Made by a program: the position numbers and the translations under genes | Shown: positions 44,330-52,987 of the stretch, in pieces | Numbering within the stretch: the stretch's first letter is position 1 | Layout: each line of letters opens with the position of its first letter | Assembly (NCBI GenBank): GCA_039925965.1 | Contig: JBDSXW010000027.1 | Span: 1 to 64,000, forward strand | Direction of reading: 5' to 3' | DNA length: 64,000 nt | Source of the DNA: JAZKFT01 sp039925965 | GTDB lineage: Bacteria; Bacteroidota; Bacteroidia; Chitinophagales; Chitinophagaceae | The notes under the pieces: model-generated | The model's database searches: none | What the model was told of the DNA's origin: nothing | The model's input: the letters and a program-made list of their open reading frames with translations, nothing else

Positions 44330-45279
44330 CAAAGATTCTCTGCATAGGCGAAGCACTGATCGACATGATCTGTACTGATAAGGGCAAGTCGCTTGCCGAT
44401 GGGGCCAACTTTTTAAAAAAGCCGGGTGGTGCGCCTACTAATGTCGCAGCTGCCATCGCTGCGCTGGGCGGCCAGGCTGATCTTGCCTGTAAAGTGGGGA
44501 TGGATCCTTTTGGCCAGCACCTGGTTTTCACCATGCAGCAGATGGGCGTTGATACCCGCTATATGTTCAGGGATGCAGATCATTTTACTACCATTGCCTT
44601 TGTCTCGCTCATGGAAAATGGGGAGCGGGATTTTGTTTTTAGCCGCGGTGCCGATAGTCAGCTCAGCATCAAGGATATGGCCTCGGTGCCGCTTGATGAG
44701 TTTGATATTTTTCATTTTGGGTCAGCCACATCTTTCCTGCCCGGCCCTTTTTATGAGGCTTACCGGAGCACCCGCGACAAGGCGGTGCAGCAAGGCGCTT
44801 ATATTTCTTTCGACCCCAATTACCGTCACGACCTGTTTAAAAATAACCAGGATTTTTTCATTAGTAACAGCCTTGATTTTATTGCGAATTGCCACTATTT
44901 TAAAGTGAGTGAAGAAGAAGCGATGCTGCTTACGGGTACTGCAACACTAAGCGATGCAACGACGGTGTTAATGGAAAAATCGGCGGCCACTTTTACTATC
45001 ACGCTGGGAAAGGAAGGCACAATGCTATGCCACAATAAAGAAACTGCGATTATAAAAAGTATCGAAATAAAACCCGTAGACACAACTGGTGCCGGAGATG
45101 CTTTTGTGGGGGCGCTGCTGTATTTGTTAGCGCAGAAAGGTAAAAATACTATCCAGCAACTTGATTTCGGAACCTGGAAAACGATGGTGTACAATGCCAA
45201 TAAGGCCGGTGCCCGAACCTGCGAATATTTGGGTGCTATGGAAGCTTTTAAACACCTTAACAACTCCATTTTCGAATAA
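44326..45279 (+). CDS. PfkB family sugar kinase, probable fructokinase
   Basis: A 317-residue ribokinase-fold kinase. It begins with the family's KILCIGEALIDMI, has the first signature region GGAPTNVAAAIAALGGQ and the second, DTTGAGDAFVGALL, whose aspartate is the catalytic base. Length and motifs match bacterial fructokinases. In this operon, after trehalase, glucose is the expected product to be phosphorylated, so glucokinase activity is also possible. The gene starts 60 bases after the trehalase stop, with AAATCGT heptamers directly before the ATG. Confidence 0.9.
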   Translation: MTKILCIGEALIDMICTDKGKSLADGANFLKKPGGAPTNVAAAIAALGGQADLACKVGMDPFGQHLVFTMQQMGVDTRYMFRDADHFTTIAFVSLMENGERDFVFSRGADSQLSIKDMASVPLDEFDIFHFGSATSFLPGPFYEAYRSTRDKAVQQGAYISFDPNYRHDLFKNNQDFFISNSLDFIANCHYFKVSEEEAMLLTGTATLSDATTVLMEKSAATFTITLGKEGTMLCHNKETAIIKSIEIKPVDTTGAGDAFVGALLYLLAQKGKNTIQQLDFGTWKTMVYNANKAGARTCEYLGAMEAFKHLNNSIFE

Positions 45280-45796
45280 AAAAAATTATGCATGTGCAGC
45301 CATCTTGTGCTGTTTTATTGTGTGCCGGTTACCAGTTTGGGTAGGTAAGAACACCGCCAATTTTTAGAATTATTTAGACGGAGACCATAATTCTTCACCC
45401 CATAAGTTTTTCAATACCATTGCCTGGTCCAATCTAAGAAAACGCCTCGTGATTTTTGACCATGAAGAATAGCCGGAACTGGTAATCATCGTGTTTTGAA
45501 TACTCAATAGGCCGGGTAACCTAGTGGTGGTGCATCTCCCAGCAATTTCAGTGATTTGACAATTTAGTCGTCGCCCAATGATTTCTGCGGGAGACCACTT
45601 CTCCGAAGCTCAATCGTATTTGCCTGATTAATAACAGCCTAAGGCATCGTGCGGGAATATAATTCCTCAGTTTGTGGAGCGTATCTGGCTATTTCTGTCA
45701 GTATAGACCATTTAAATAAGTATGCATGTTCTGGCATAATTCTTATGTGGATAATGGCGAAAGATTGTTGTTACCCCGCACATAAATTGATAGCTC
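45280..45796. other. Intergenic region, no gene seen
   Basis: This 517-base stretch has no credible coding frame on either strand. A short motif TAATTCTTCACCCCATAA (about 45388-45404) recurs with one change near 51443-51460, just upstream of another gene. Confidence 0.5.
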
Positions 45797-46294
45797 ATGA
45801 AAAAAAATGGTGGAAAAAATGGTGGATTTAAAAAGGCTTTCGATAAGTTTTCTACCCGCATTACGAAGGGAACTGGTTCTCCTGCTGCATTCCTTAGTGC
45901 AATGGCCATTATCGTTATTTGGATTGTGACCGGTCCGATTTTTAAATTTTCAGATACCTGGCAGTTGGTGATTAATACTGGTACTACCATTGTTACATTC
46001 CTCATGGTGTTTGTCATTCAGCAATCGCAGAACAAGGATACCGTAGCGATTCATTTAAAACTAAACGAATTAATTGCATCCAGCGAGAAGGCCAGTAACC
46101 GGCTGGTAGACATAGAAGACCTTACAGAAGACGAATTGCAGGCACTTAAGAAATTTTACATTAAGCTTTCTCATCTCGCCGAAAAAGAACATGATATTCA
46201 CAACAGCCATTCGCTGGATGATGCAGACAGCCGAAGCCAACAAAAATATACCGGAAGAAGCAAAAAACCTTTGTCACCCATTAAAAAAGATTAA
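45797..46294 (+). CDS. Low-affinity iron permease family membrane protein
   Basis: A 165-residue protein with two membrane helices (about residues 28-45 and 55-75) in the arrangement of the PF04120 family: GSPAAFLSAMAIIVIWIVTG, TWQLVINTGTTIVTFLMVFVI, split around a short loop, then IQQSQNKDTVAIHLKLNELI. The name comes from a yeast iron transporter, but bacterial members are short and their transport function is unproven. The C-terminal tail is charged. It is directly followed by a small lipoprotein gene one base after the stop, so the two are co-translated. Confidence 0.85.
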   Translation: MKKNGGKNGGFKKAFDKFSTRITKGTGSPAAFLSAMAIIVIWIVTGPIFKFSDTWQLVINTGTTIVTFLMVFVIQQSQNKDTVAIHLKLNELIASSEKASNRLVDIEDLTEDELQALKKFYIKLSHLAEKEHDIHNSHSLDDADSRSQQKYTGRSKKPLSPIKKD

Positions 46295-46295
46295 C

Positions 46296-46466
46296 ATGAA
46301 AAAGAATTTATTTGCCTGGAGTTTAGTGCTTGCCTGTTTGGCAAGCCTAAGTAGTTGTGCAGCTATTGGTGGTATTTTTAAGGCAGGGGTATGGACAGGT
46401 TTTATTATTGTCGCCATAATCATTGCAATCATTATTTTTATTATCAGCAGGTCGTCAAAAAAATAA
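46296..46466 (+). CDS. Small membrane lipoprotein
   Basis: A 56-residue protein with a lipoprotein signal (LACLASLSSC, cysteine about 19) and a very hydrophobic C-terminal membrane helix (FIIVAIIIAIIIFIIS) ending in RSSKK. It starts one base after the iron-permease-like stop. Proteins of this shape are common in Bacteroidota and have no known function. An earlier in-frame start exists at 46191 but overlaps the upstream gene. Confidence 0.7.
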   Translation: MKKNLFAWSLVLACLASLSSCAAIGGIFKAGVWTGFIIVAIIIAIIIFIISRSSKK

Positions 46467-46483
46467 TTTACCTTATATGCTTT

Positions 46484-46524
46484 AAAATGCCTTGTATCAG
46501 GAGAGCCTGGCAAGGCATTTTTTT
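46484..46524. terminator. Shared terminator of convergent genes
   Basis: AAAATGCCTTG (46484-46494) and CAAGGCATTTT (46511-46521) form a perfect 11-base stem, with T runs on the plus strand. The stop codon of ligD (46497-46499) lies in the loop and its last codons form the right arm, so the terminator serves the plus-strand pair and overlaps the end of ligD. Confidence 0.8.
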
Positions 46525-48380
46525 ATATCAACCCCTTTTCCTAAGACACCTGAAAAAAGATCGCCGATTTTTTTAACCCTGTCTGCAATCGTATGAATCG
46601 TAAACGCAGATGGATGCAGGCCTTTTTTGACCTCATGCCATTCTAAAGGCGTAGAAACGGTGGCACCAATTTTTGGCCGCAGGCTGTAAGCACAGGCTAT
46701 AGTTTGACCTCTTCTATTTTGCAGGAAGTCGAGATAAATATGTTTGTCGCCGCGCTTTTTAAGGTTACGATCCATACTCGTGGAACCTGGTAGCTGCTCC
46801 AGCACTAACATACAGAGAAACTGCGCAAAATCTTTTACTTGCTCGTAGGCGTATTTATGCCCCATTGGCACGTATATATGCAAGCCCGTAGCCCCGGAGG
46901 TTTTGCAGAAACATACCGCACCGGCTTTATCCAGGAGCTCCTTGAAAACCAGCGCGGTTTGTATCACCTGTTCAAAACTATTTTTCGCCGACGGATCAAT
47001 ATCAATGATCATGTAGTCTGGCTTGTCGGGGTATTTTGTGGTGGAATTCCAGGGATTGATTTCGATACAGCCGAGGTTGTTCATGTAGGCAAGTGTAGCC
47101 TTATCGTTGCAAATAATATAATCGATATCCTTGTTGGCTGATTCTGAAAAAACGGAAAAACTTTTTACAAATGCGGGTGCTTCTTCACCGGCATCCTTAT
47201 GAAAAAAACCAGTGTCGTGAATGCCTCCGGGATTTCTCAGTAACGACTCGGGCCTGTCTTTCAAATAAGGCAAAATATAACCACTCATCTGTTGGTAATA
47301 ATCGATCACCATACCTTTGGTTATTTTATCTTCCGGAAAGTATATTTTGTTTTGATTGGTGAGTTTTACTTTGATTTTTCCGACAACCAACCCGATTGCA
47401 TTTTCAGCGATAGGCGTGTCTTTTATGGCCTTTTTTGAAGGTGCTTTTAGTTTCGGCATAACAATGTCTTTAATGGTTTTGTCTTCGCGCATCCTTAGAA
47501 AAATGGGATGCCGCATTTTACCATCATCAGTCCACTCGGTAAACTTTATTTCGCATACGTACTTTGCCTTCACCCAGGTAACGGGCATATTGGTTTTTAC
47601 CAGTTCTTTAAACGGCGAATGCGCTACGATCAACGGCTTCAGCTTTTCGTATACTTCTTTCAACAGACTGTCGGTAAAACCTGAACCGGTATGGCCGGCA
47701 TATTTTAATCCATCGGGGGTTTTAACAGCCAGTACCAATGCGCCGAAATAAGATCGGGAGCCTGTGGGTTCTGTAAAGCCTGTAATCACAACCTCTTCCG
47801 ATTTATGGTGTTTTATTTTCAACCACTCGCTTGTTCGGGCGCCCTTATGGTATTCACCGCCGGCTTTTTTTGCCATAATGCCTTCGAGATCTTTTTCCCT
47901 TGCGGCATTGAAAAAAGCAACGCCATTTTTCAGCAGATGCTCAGAATATTTGATGATGGAATTTTTCTTAATGATCGTTTTAAGCAATTGTTTCCTATCA
48001 GTAAGCGGCAGACCTGTGGTATCCTCGCCATTAAGTTTCAATAGATCGAAAACATAATAACAGATAGGGTATTGAGTATTGTCCTCGTAATGCTGCAACT
48101 TCTGGAAGTCTGATTTGCCGTCTTCATTCAACACTACGATCTCGCCATCAAGCACCACATCTTGCTTCACTTTTTTGAGTTCGTTATACACCAGCGGGTA
48201 CGAATTAATAAAGCTGATTCCATTACGGGAATACAATTTGACCACCCCATTGTGTATCTCGCTGATAGCGCGGTAGCCATCCCATTTAATTTCAAATAAC
48301 CAATTTTTATCATCAAATGGTGCGTCGGCTTCTTTGGCTAACATTGGTTGTATAAAATGATCCAACTTCTCTCTTAGCAC
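46497..48380 (-). CDS. ligD: LigD ligase-polymerase part (NHEJ)
   Basis: A 627-residue protein with the ATP-dependent ligase domain (about 1-310; active-site lysine in LFEIKWDGYRAI, then LDGEIVVL, PICYYVFDLL, EGIMAKKAGG, EWLKIKHH) and the primase-like polymerase domain (about 335-627; DKITKGMVIDYYQQM, YMIIDIDPS, KTSGATGLHIYVPMG, RGQTIACAYSLRP). These seal and fill DNA ends in Ku-dependent end joining. The start is an unusual GTG at 48380. Upstream the frame stays open through eight more codons up to a run of ten A in the phosphoesterase ORF, so the two ORFs are probably one gene split by a one-base shift. Confidence 0.93.
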   Translation of the reverse strand: MLREKLDHFIQPMLAKEADAPFDDKNWLFEIKWDGYRAISEIHNGVVKLYSRNGISFINSYPLVYNELKKVKQDVVLDGEIVVLNEDGKSDFQKLQHYEDNTQYPICYYVFDLLKLNGEDTTGLPLTDRKQLLKTIIKKNSIIKYSEHLLKNGVAFFNAAREKDLEGIMAKKAGGEYHKGARTSEWLKIKHHKSEEVVITGFTEPTGSRSYFGALVLAVKTPDGLKYAGHTGSGFTDSLLKEVYEKLKPLIVAHSPFKELVKTNMPVTWVKAKYVCEIKFTEWTDDGKMRHPIFLRMREDKTIKDIVMPKLKAPSKKAIKDTPIAENAIGLVVGKIKVKLTNQNKIYFPEDKITKGMVIDYYQQMSGYILPYLKDRPESLLRNPGGIHDTGFFHKDAGEEAPAFVKSFSVFSESANKDIDYIICNDKATLAYMNNLGCIEINPWNSTTKYPDKPDYMIIDIDPSAKNSFEQVIQTALVFKELLDKAGAVCFCKTSGATGLHIYVPMGHKYAYEQVKDFAQFLCMLVLEQLPGSTSMDRNLKKRGDKHIYLDFLQNRRGQTIACAYSLRPKIGATVSTPLEWHEVKKGLHPSAFTIHTIADRVKKIGDLFSGVLGKGVDIKKCLARLS

Positions 48381-48400
48381 GGTTTGCTTATTTGCCGGTA

Positions 48401-48991
48401 CTAGTTTTTTTTTTCTGGCTCCTTGTTTTTAGCCAGCCATTTGTTGATAGGGGAATTTGCAGGTGTTTCTTCTTCACTGTCATAATACTTCACCGCATAC
48501 TCATCATCGTGCTTTATCAGCAGCCATGAGTTTTCTTCTTTTCCTTTTAATTTCACCAGGGCAAATTCACCTTTTAATTTTTTACCATATAATGTAAATT
48601 TCAGGCTGCCGGCTTTAAGTCCCGTCCTTAAAGCTTTTTCTGCTGCCGGTCTGTCCATTTCTTCAATAGTCGAGTAGCTTCCCTTGTCCCAAATCTCAAC
48701 GATTCCCGCACCATAGCCTTCGGGTATCACGCCTTTAAAATCCTTGTAGGCATACGGGTGATCCTCTACCATCATCGCCAGTCGTTTATCTGCAGGGTTC
48801 ATGGAAGGCCCCTTAGGCACAGCCCAGCTTTTTAATACACCGTCCAATTCCAGCCGGAAATCATAATGAAGATGTGACGCCTTATGACGTTGCACTACAA
48901 AAGCGAGTTTGGTTGCGCTTTTGGCCACTTCGGCACCAGGTTCCGGCGACACTTTAAAGTTCCTTTTTTCAGAATATTTTGCGAGACTCAT
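48401..48991 (-). CDS. LigD 3'-phosphoesterase domain protein
   Basis: A 196-residue protein equal to the N-terminal phosphoesterase domain of LigD, which removes 3'-phosphates and ribonucleotides from DNA ends. Seen are FVVQRHKASHLHYDFRLEL with the catalytic histidines, LKSWAVPKGPS, VEDHPYAYKDFKGVIPEG and GSYSTIEE-type strands. The ORF ends EPEKKN at a run of ten A (48405-48414) followed by TAG. A -1 shift or one added A would join it in frame with the ligase ORF and give an 831-residue PE-LIG-POL protein, the order and size of Pseudomonas LigD. Its ATG overlaps the Ku stop as TGATG. Confidence 0.9.
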   Translation of the reverse strand: MSLAKYSEKRNFKVSPEPGAEVAKSATKLAFVVQRHKASHLHYDFRLELDGVLKSWAVPKGPSMNPADKRLAMMVEDHPYAYKDFKGVIPEGYGAGIVEIWDKGSYSTIEEMDRPAAEKALRTGLKAGSLKFTLYGKKLKGEFALVKLKGKEENSWLLIKHDDEYAVKYYDSEEETPANSPINKWLAKNKEPEKKN

Positions 48992-49767
48992 CAGGAGGCT
49001 TTTTTAGTTTTCGAAGACAAGCTGGCTTTTAGTTGTTCCATTAAATCCTTAGCCTTGCTGTGTACAACCTTCATTTGCGGTGCGGCTGTTTTTCCACCTT
49101 TAGCTTTCGACTTTATCAACTTTAGTAACTGCGATGTATAAGTATCTTTATACGCGCCAATATCAAAACCGGTCGAAAGCTGATCTATCAATGAAACGGC
49201 CATTTTAAGTTCGGTTGGTTTTACAGTTGAAGATGATGGGATACCCAATTCGCTGGTATCCCTGATTTCCTCCGAAAACCTCAATTGGTTTAATATGAGC
49301 ACATTTTCTGTAGCTTTTAAAATGGCCAGGTGCTCTTTGTTACGCATCACGAATGTCGCAATGCCCACTTTGCCAGTTTTTAGGAGTGCTTTTTGTAAAA
49401 GAGCGTAAGCCCTTACCCCACTTTTTTCAGGTCCGAGATAGTAGGGGGTTTCATAGTATATACTGTCAATCTCCTCCTGCTTTACGAAATCTGTGATTTC
49501 AATTACTTTGGTTTTGACGGCGCTTGCAGCTGCAAAGTCATTTTCATCCAGCACCACATACTTACTGTTAAGCATGTACCCTTTCACGATATTGGCCCAG
49601 GGTACCTCTTTTCCGCTCTTTTCATTTACCCGCATGTACTTGATGTTCGCATGGTCTTTTTTGTCCAGCATGTCAAAGTCCAGCTCACTACCCTGGGTAG
49701 CGCTGTATAATTTCACCGGAATATTGACCAGGCCAAAGCCGATCGTACCTGTCCATAATGGTCGCAT
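48991..49767 (-). CDS. ku: Bacterial Ku DNA end-binding protein
   Basis: A 258-residue Ku homologue that forms a ring on double-strand ends and recruits LigD. It starts with the family sequence MRPLWTGTIGFGLVNIPVKL and has YMRVNEKSGKEVPWANIVKG and EIRDTSELGIP in the core, with a lysine-rich C-terminal tail. It lies between topoisomerase IB and LigD genes in one operon, 20 bases after the topoisomerase stop and sharing one base with the phosphoesterase start. Confidence 0.96.
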   Translation of the reverse strand: MRPLWTGTIGFGLVNIPVKLYSATQGSELDFDMLDKKDHANIKYMRVNEKSGKEVPWANIVKGYMLNSKYVVLDENDFAAASAVKTKVIEITDFVKQEEIDSIYYETPYYLGPEKSGVRAYALLQKALLKTGKVGIATFVMRNKEHLAILKATENVLILNQLRFSEEIRDTSELGIPSSSTVKPTELKMAVSLIDQLSTGFDIGAYKDTYTSQLLKLIKSKAKGGKTAAPQMKVVHSKAKDLMEQLKASLSSKTKKAS

Positions 49768-49787
49768 AAGGAGCGTTTTAATGTTGA

Positions 49788-50882
49788 CTAATTGGCTTCA
49801 AGAATTTTCATCACTACTTCCTCTTCCGCAGTAAGGCCGGCCTTGTTATCATTCACCTGTATTTCATCCAGTTGTTTCAGGTATTTTTCGAGGGACTTGC
49901 TTTCGTATAATGAAACGATAGCAGGATGTACATAGTATTTTTTGCAAACCATCCTCGTATTTCCGAGTTGTGCAGATACCATGTCAAAAGCCGCTGCGAT
50001 CTTTCGTTTGGCCTCCGTATCCGTTTCAAAAAATCCTAGTTCTTTAAAAGCTAGAAAAGCATGAAGGGTGCCAGACCAGGTTCTGAAATCCTTCGCCGTA
50101 TAATCTCCACCGCTCAAATTCCTGATATATTCATTAACCATCCCAGAATCAATAGACCTTCGATCACCCTCTGACGTATAATATTGAAACAATTCTTTGC
50201 CAGGAATATCCCGGCAGGCTCGCACAATTTTAGAAAGTTTTCTATTCTTTATACTGATATCGTGATGTACGCCTTTTTTCCCTTTAAAAGAAAACTGTAA
50301 TTCAGTGCCCACAATGGCCACATGTTTATCCTTTAAAGTTGTTAAACCGTATGTTCCGTACATCTTTTCATAGCTGCTATTGCCGATCCTGATATTGGTT
50401 CGTTCCATGAGGCTAACGACAACCGCCAATACTTTTTCCAGCGGCAATCCTGGTAAAGACAGATCTTTTTCAAGTTGCAGTCGAATTGCAGGAAGAACTT
50501 TTCCGAATTGGTAAAGCCTGAAATATTTGGTATGGTTGCGAACGGTGGTCCACAAATTATGATACCTGTATTGTTTCCTTTTTTTAAGATCAATACCAGT
50601 GGCCTGCAGGTGGCCGTTGGCCATGGTGCAGATCCAAACGTCTTCCCATGCTGGTGGTATCACCAGGCTTCGTATCCGTTCCAGGTCTTCTTCCACCACT
50701 ATTATCTTTGACCCACCGGCCACATATTTAAATTGATCGCCGTTTTTAATTCGTTTAATGCCAGGCTCGTTATCGTGCACATAAATAAGATTCACGGCCA
50801 TGGCACTTTTTTCCGGGTCGCCTATTATACTTCGTATTTTTCGTTTGGGTAATTGAACCAATTCGCCTGCGATCTTCTCCAT
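49788..50882 (-). CDS. DNA topoisomerase IB (poxvirus type)
   Basis: A 364-residue type IB topoisomerase that relaxes supercoils through a 3'-phosphotyrosine link. Recognisable regions are VNLIYVHDNEPGIKRIKNG, IPPAWEDVWIC, ATGIDLKKRKQYRYH, RIGNSSYEKMYGTYGLTTL and KDFRTWSGTLHAF; the active-site tyrosine is in CKKYYVHP (about 316-317). It is the first gene of the NHEJ operon. Linkage of TopIB with Ku and LigD is seen in several genomes, but its role in end joining is not established. Confidence 0.93.
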   Translation of the reverse strand: MEKIAGELVQLPKRKIRSIIGDPEKSAMAVNLIYVHDNEPGIKRIKNGDQFKYVAGGSKIIVVEEDLERIRSLVIPPAWEDVWICTMANGHLQATGIDLKKRKQYRYHNLWTTVRNHTKYFRLYQFGKVLPAIRLQLEKDLSLPGLPLEKVLAVVVSLMERTNIRIGNSSYEKMYGTYGLTTLKDKHVAIVGTELQFSFKGKKGVHHDISIKNRKLSKIVRACRDIPGKELFQYYTSEGDRRSIDSGMVNEYIRNLSGGDYTAKDFRTWSGTLHAFLAFKELGFFETDTEAKRKIAAAFDMVSAQLGNTRMVCKKYYVHPAIVSLYESKSLEKYLKQLDEIQVNDNKAGLTAEEEVVMKILEAN

Positions 50883-51519
50883 ATTATGTTCATTTAACTG
50901 TCATATATCAGTTGCTAATCAAGGCTATGATTTTTTAACCACTATCCGGATGCCGGACAGGGCCTGTACGATGCGTAACTATTGCCATGAAAACGATAAG
51001 CTACAGCAACTTCTGCATAATGGGCCGCTCTCACGGCTGTTATAGGTACTATTAATTGCATCGCGTATCTTTTTTAGAGTTGATCCAGATGGCAAAAATT
51101 CCGGGGGCGGCTGCATTTGAGATTCGTTACCGTTGCAGTTTTGATGTTTTGGCTTTATTACGTTCTATTTGCCCCGGCATTTTTGCTGTATTATATTTTG
51201 AGCACAGCTTTACAGTTAACCCTGATCTGACACAATTATCAGCATTTATTACCAAGTCTTTACGCTTGATGCTACAAGTTTGTTCGCCACTTGATCACCC
51301 AAAAATTATGCCGCTCCAACAACGAATGCAGATGTCTATATTTGACATATTTGTCGGCGGGCAAGTGGATCTTTTAAAATTACTATTGATGCCGCGGGTA
51401 AAATATCCGACAAATTGGGGAAATGCAATTCACACAAAGAAATAATTCGTCACCCCATAAATGCATTTGAAAATCGGCAGGGAGATTGTTATTTTCGTTA
51501 AAAATAAAAAGAATTGAAA
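50883..51519. other. Intergenic region, no convincing gene
   Basis: This 637-base gap lies between the divergent topoisomerase gene and a small ORF. An open frame from TTG 51056 to 51445 (129 residues) shows no recognisable family and no good start signal. A TATATTTG element near 51335 resembles a -7 box. Confidence 0.45.
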
Positions 51520-51738
51520 ATGGAAAAATTAAACCCCATTCCTAGTAAAAGTTCGACTGATAAAAAAGAGTTGGATTCAAAAACAACTTCATTTTTAGAT
51601 TTTAATGATATTAAGCCTTTTACTGAGCAACCCGCCCTATTTAACGAGAATCATCTGCAGCCAAGAATAAACGGGCATGATCTTTTTTCCGCCTTTACAA
51701 CAGATATCAGAGATACTCAAAGCGTTTATTTCCGCTAA
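51520..51738 (+). CDS. Small hypothetical protein
   Basis: A 72-residue polar protein from ATG 51520 (MEKLNPIPSKSSTDKKELDS). No signal peptide, membrane segment or known domain is visible; the composition is rich in S, D, F and K and looks partly disordered. A TATTTTCG element about 25 bases upstream may be its promoter. It converges with the GH1-like gene, whose stop is adjacent. It could be real, but there is no independent support. Confidence 0.4.
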   Translation: MEKLNPIPSKSSTDKKELDSKTTSFLDFNDIKPFTEQPALFNENHLQPRINGHDLFSAFTTDIRDTQSVYFR

Positions 51739-52947
51739 TTAATGATGTTGAAATAGCAGGCCGTAACTTTCTTCTGTAAGAATGTCTTTCCATTGCCCTA
51801 TCAGTGTTTTGTACGCTTCACCCACGGGCATTATATTTCTGTCGAGGTCGTACAGGCCCAACTCGTTTATATGGCCTGCGTCATCTCTTAATGCAGAATC
51901 CCAATCCACCTGGTGGAGCAGGCTATACCATGTAAAACCGATCAAAGGCACACCATCCTGCCTCAATCGGTGAACATTAGCCCATTGCTTTCCAAGCCAT
52001 TCTTTACAAGCTGGCATTTTAATGTTAGTTTCTGTATGCATAATTGGTAATTTATACCGGTTATGATATTGGTTAGTGAGTACATAATATCCGAATATTT
52101 CTCCTGAAGCTTGCGTGGAGCCGTTTGGTTGTACAAGGTGCTCGTTGGTGACGTAATAGTCATTCCCCATTATACATCGTGCCTTAACCTGGTTTTGGGA
52201 AAACCAGTTGTATTCCTGTTTTGTCATTCCGTTATCAAGTAAGTATTCATACATGGTTACATGTATGGGATAGCCGTAGGTAAGATCAAGCGAAAGAAAC
52301 CGTTTTTGATTAAGAAATCGGGCCAATGGCATAGCTTTCGGCTCTGTTGCATGAAAGTATTCAGTAGATTCACTTTGAATAAAATTTGCATCTGGCTGTA
52401 TTTCAAGGATCGCATGCATGGCCATAACATTGGCCATGCATAAATGTTTTAGTGCCGTTACAAACGCCCTATCAGAACTGAGCCTTTCATTCCACCAGCC
52501 GTATTGGGCAGAGAACATAGCTGCAATAAAAATCTCATTTACCGGAGTATAAAATTGCAAATCCGGAAATCGTGTGGCAAATGCTTTGGCGTATTCAGCA
52601 AAGTGATGGGGGAAGTCCGGATTCTGAAAATCGCCCAACCAATCGGGAACGCCAAAGTGACAGAGGTCGACCAAGGGAACAATACCGAGTTCTTTCAAAC
52701 GGCCAAAAGTGGCATCTGTAAAAGCCCAATCGTATTTACCGGGAGCAAGATGTGTCTTATAATACGGAGGCCCATACCTTAAAAATTCTATCCCCATTTC
52801 TTTTACCAGATCAAAATCTTTTTGCCAATGTTCATAATGCCTGGTCTTCTCCATTTCGTCTACTCTTTTGGTGGTTCCATCTGGTAAAAGAATGGTAGGA
52901 TAAGAATTTTCTATACCCGTTGCGAACATAAATTTGCTTCCTGGCAT
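51739..52947 (-). CDS. GH1-like glycoside hydrolase A
   Basis: A 402-residue TIM-barrel protein resembling family 1 glycosidases. Candidate acid/base glutamate is in FYTPVNEIFIA and nucleophile in PIMHTETNIK, equivalents of NEP and TENG in GH1. WYSLLHQVDWDSALR near the end matches the aglycone-side region. It is shorter than normal GH1 (about 450) and the flanking residues of both motifs differ, so the substrate is unclear. No signal peptide: cytoplasmic. It is the last gene of an operon with a glycosyltransferase, UDP-galactopyranose mutase and a second GH1-like gene 40 bases upstream. Confidence 0.78.
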   Translation of the reverse strand: MPGSKFMFATGIENSYPTILLPDGTTKRVDEMEKTRHYEHWQKDFDLVKEMGIEFLRYGPPYYKTHLAPGKYDWAFTDATFGRLKELGIVPLVDLCHFGVPDWLGDFQNPDFPHHFAEYAKAFATRFPDLQFYTPVNEIFIAAMFSAQYGWWNERLSSDRAFVTALKHLCMANVMAMHAILEIQPDANFIQSESTEYFHATEPKAMPLARFLNQKRFLSLDLTYGYPIHVTMYEYLLDNGMTKQEYNWFSQNQVKARCIMGNDYYVTNEHLVQPNGSTQASGEIFGYYVLTNQYHNRYKLPIMHTETNIKMPACKEWLGKQWANVHRLRQDGVPLIGFTWYSLLHQVDWDSALRDDAGHINELGLYDLDRNIMPVGEAYKTLIGQWKDILTEESYGLLFQHH

Positions 52948-52987
52948 GATTTAATTTTTTCAGACGTGTTGTGGCCACACTGATCCG

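Noticed and set aside
45649..45831. 60-codon frame before the iron-permease-like gene
   Set aside because: Overlaps the real start at 45797 in another frame and has no protein-like features.
51056..51445. 129-codon open frame on the plus strand
   Set aside because: TTG start, no recognisable domain, no promoter at the right distance, composition not clearly protein-like; left as intergenic.
45388..51460. Shared motif TAATTC(T/G)TCACCCCATAA at 45388 and 51443
   Set aside because: Only two copies of about 17 bases, no symmetry and no consistent distance to a gene; may be chance or a regulatory site, evidence too thin.
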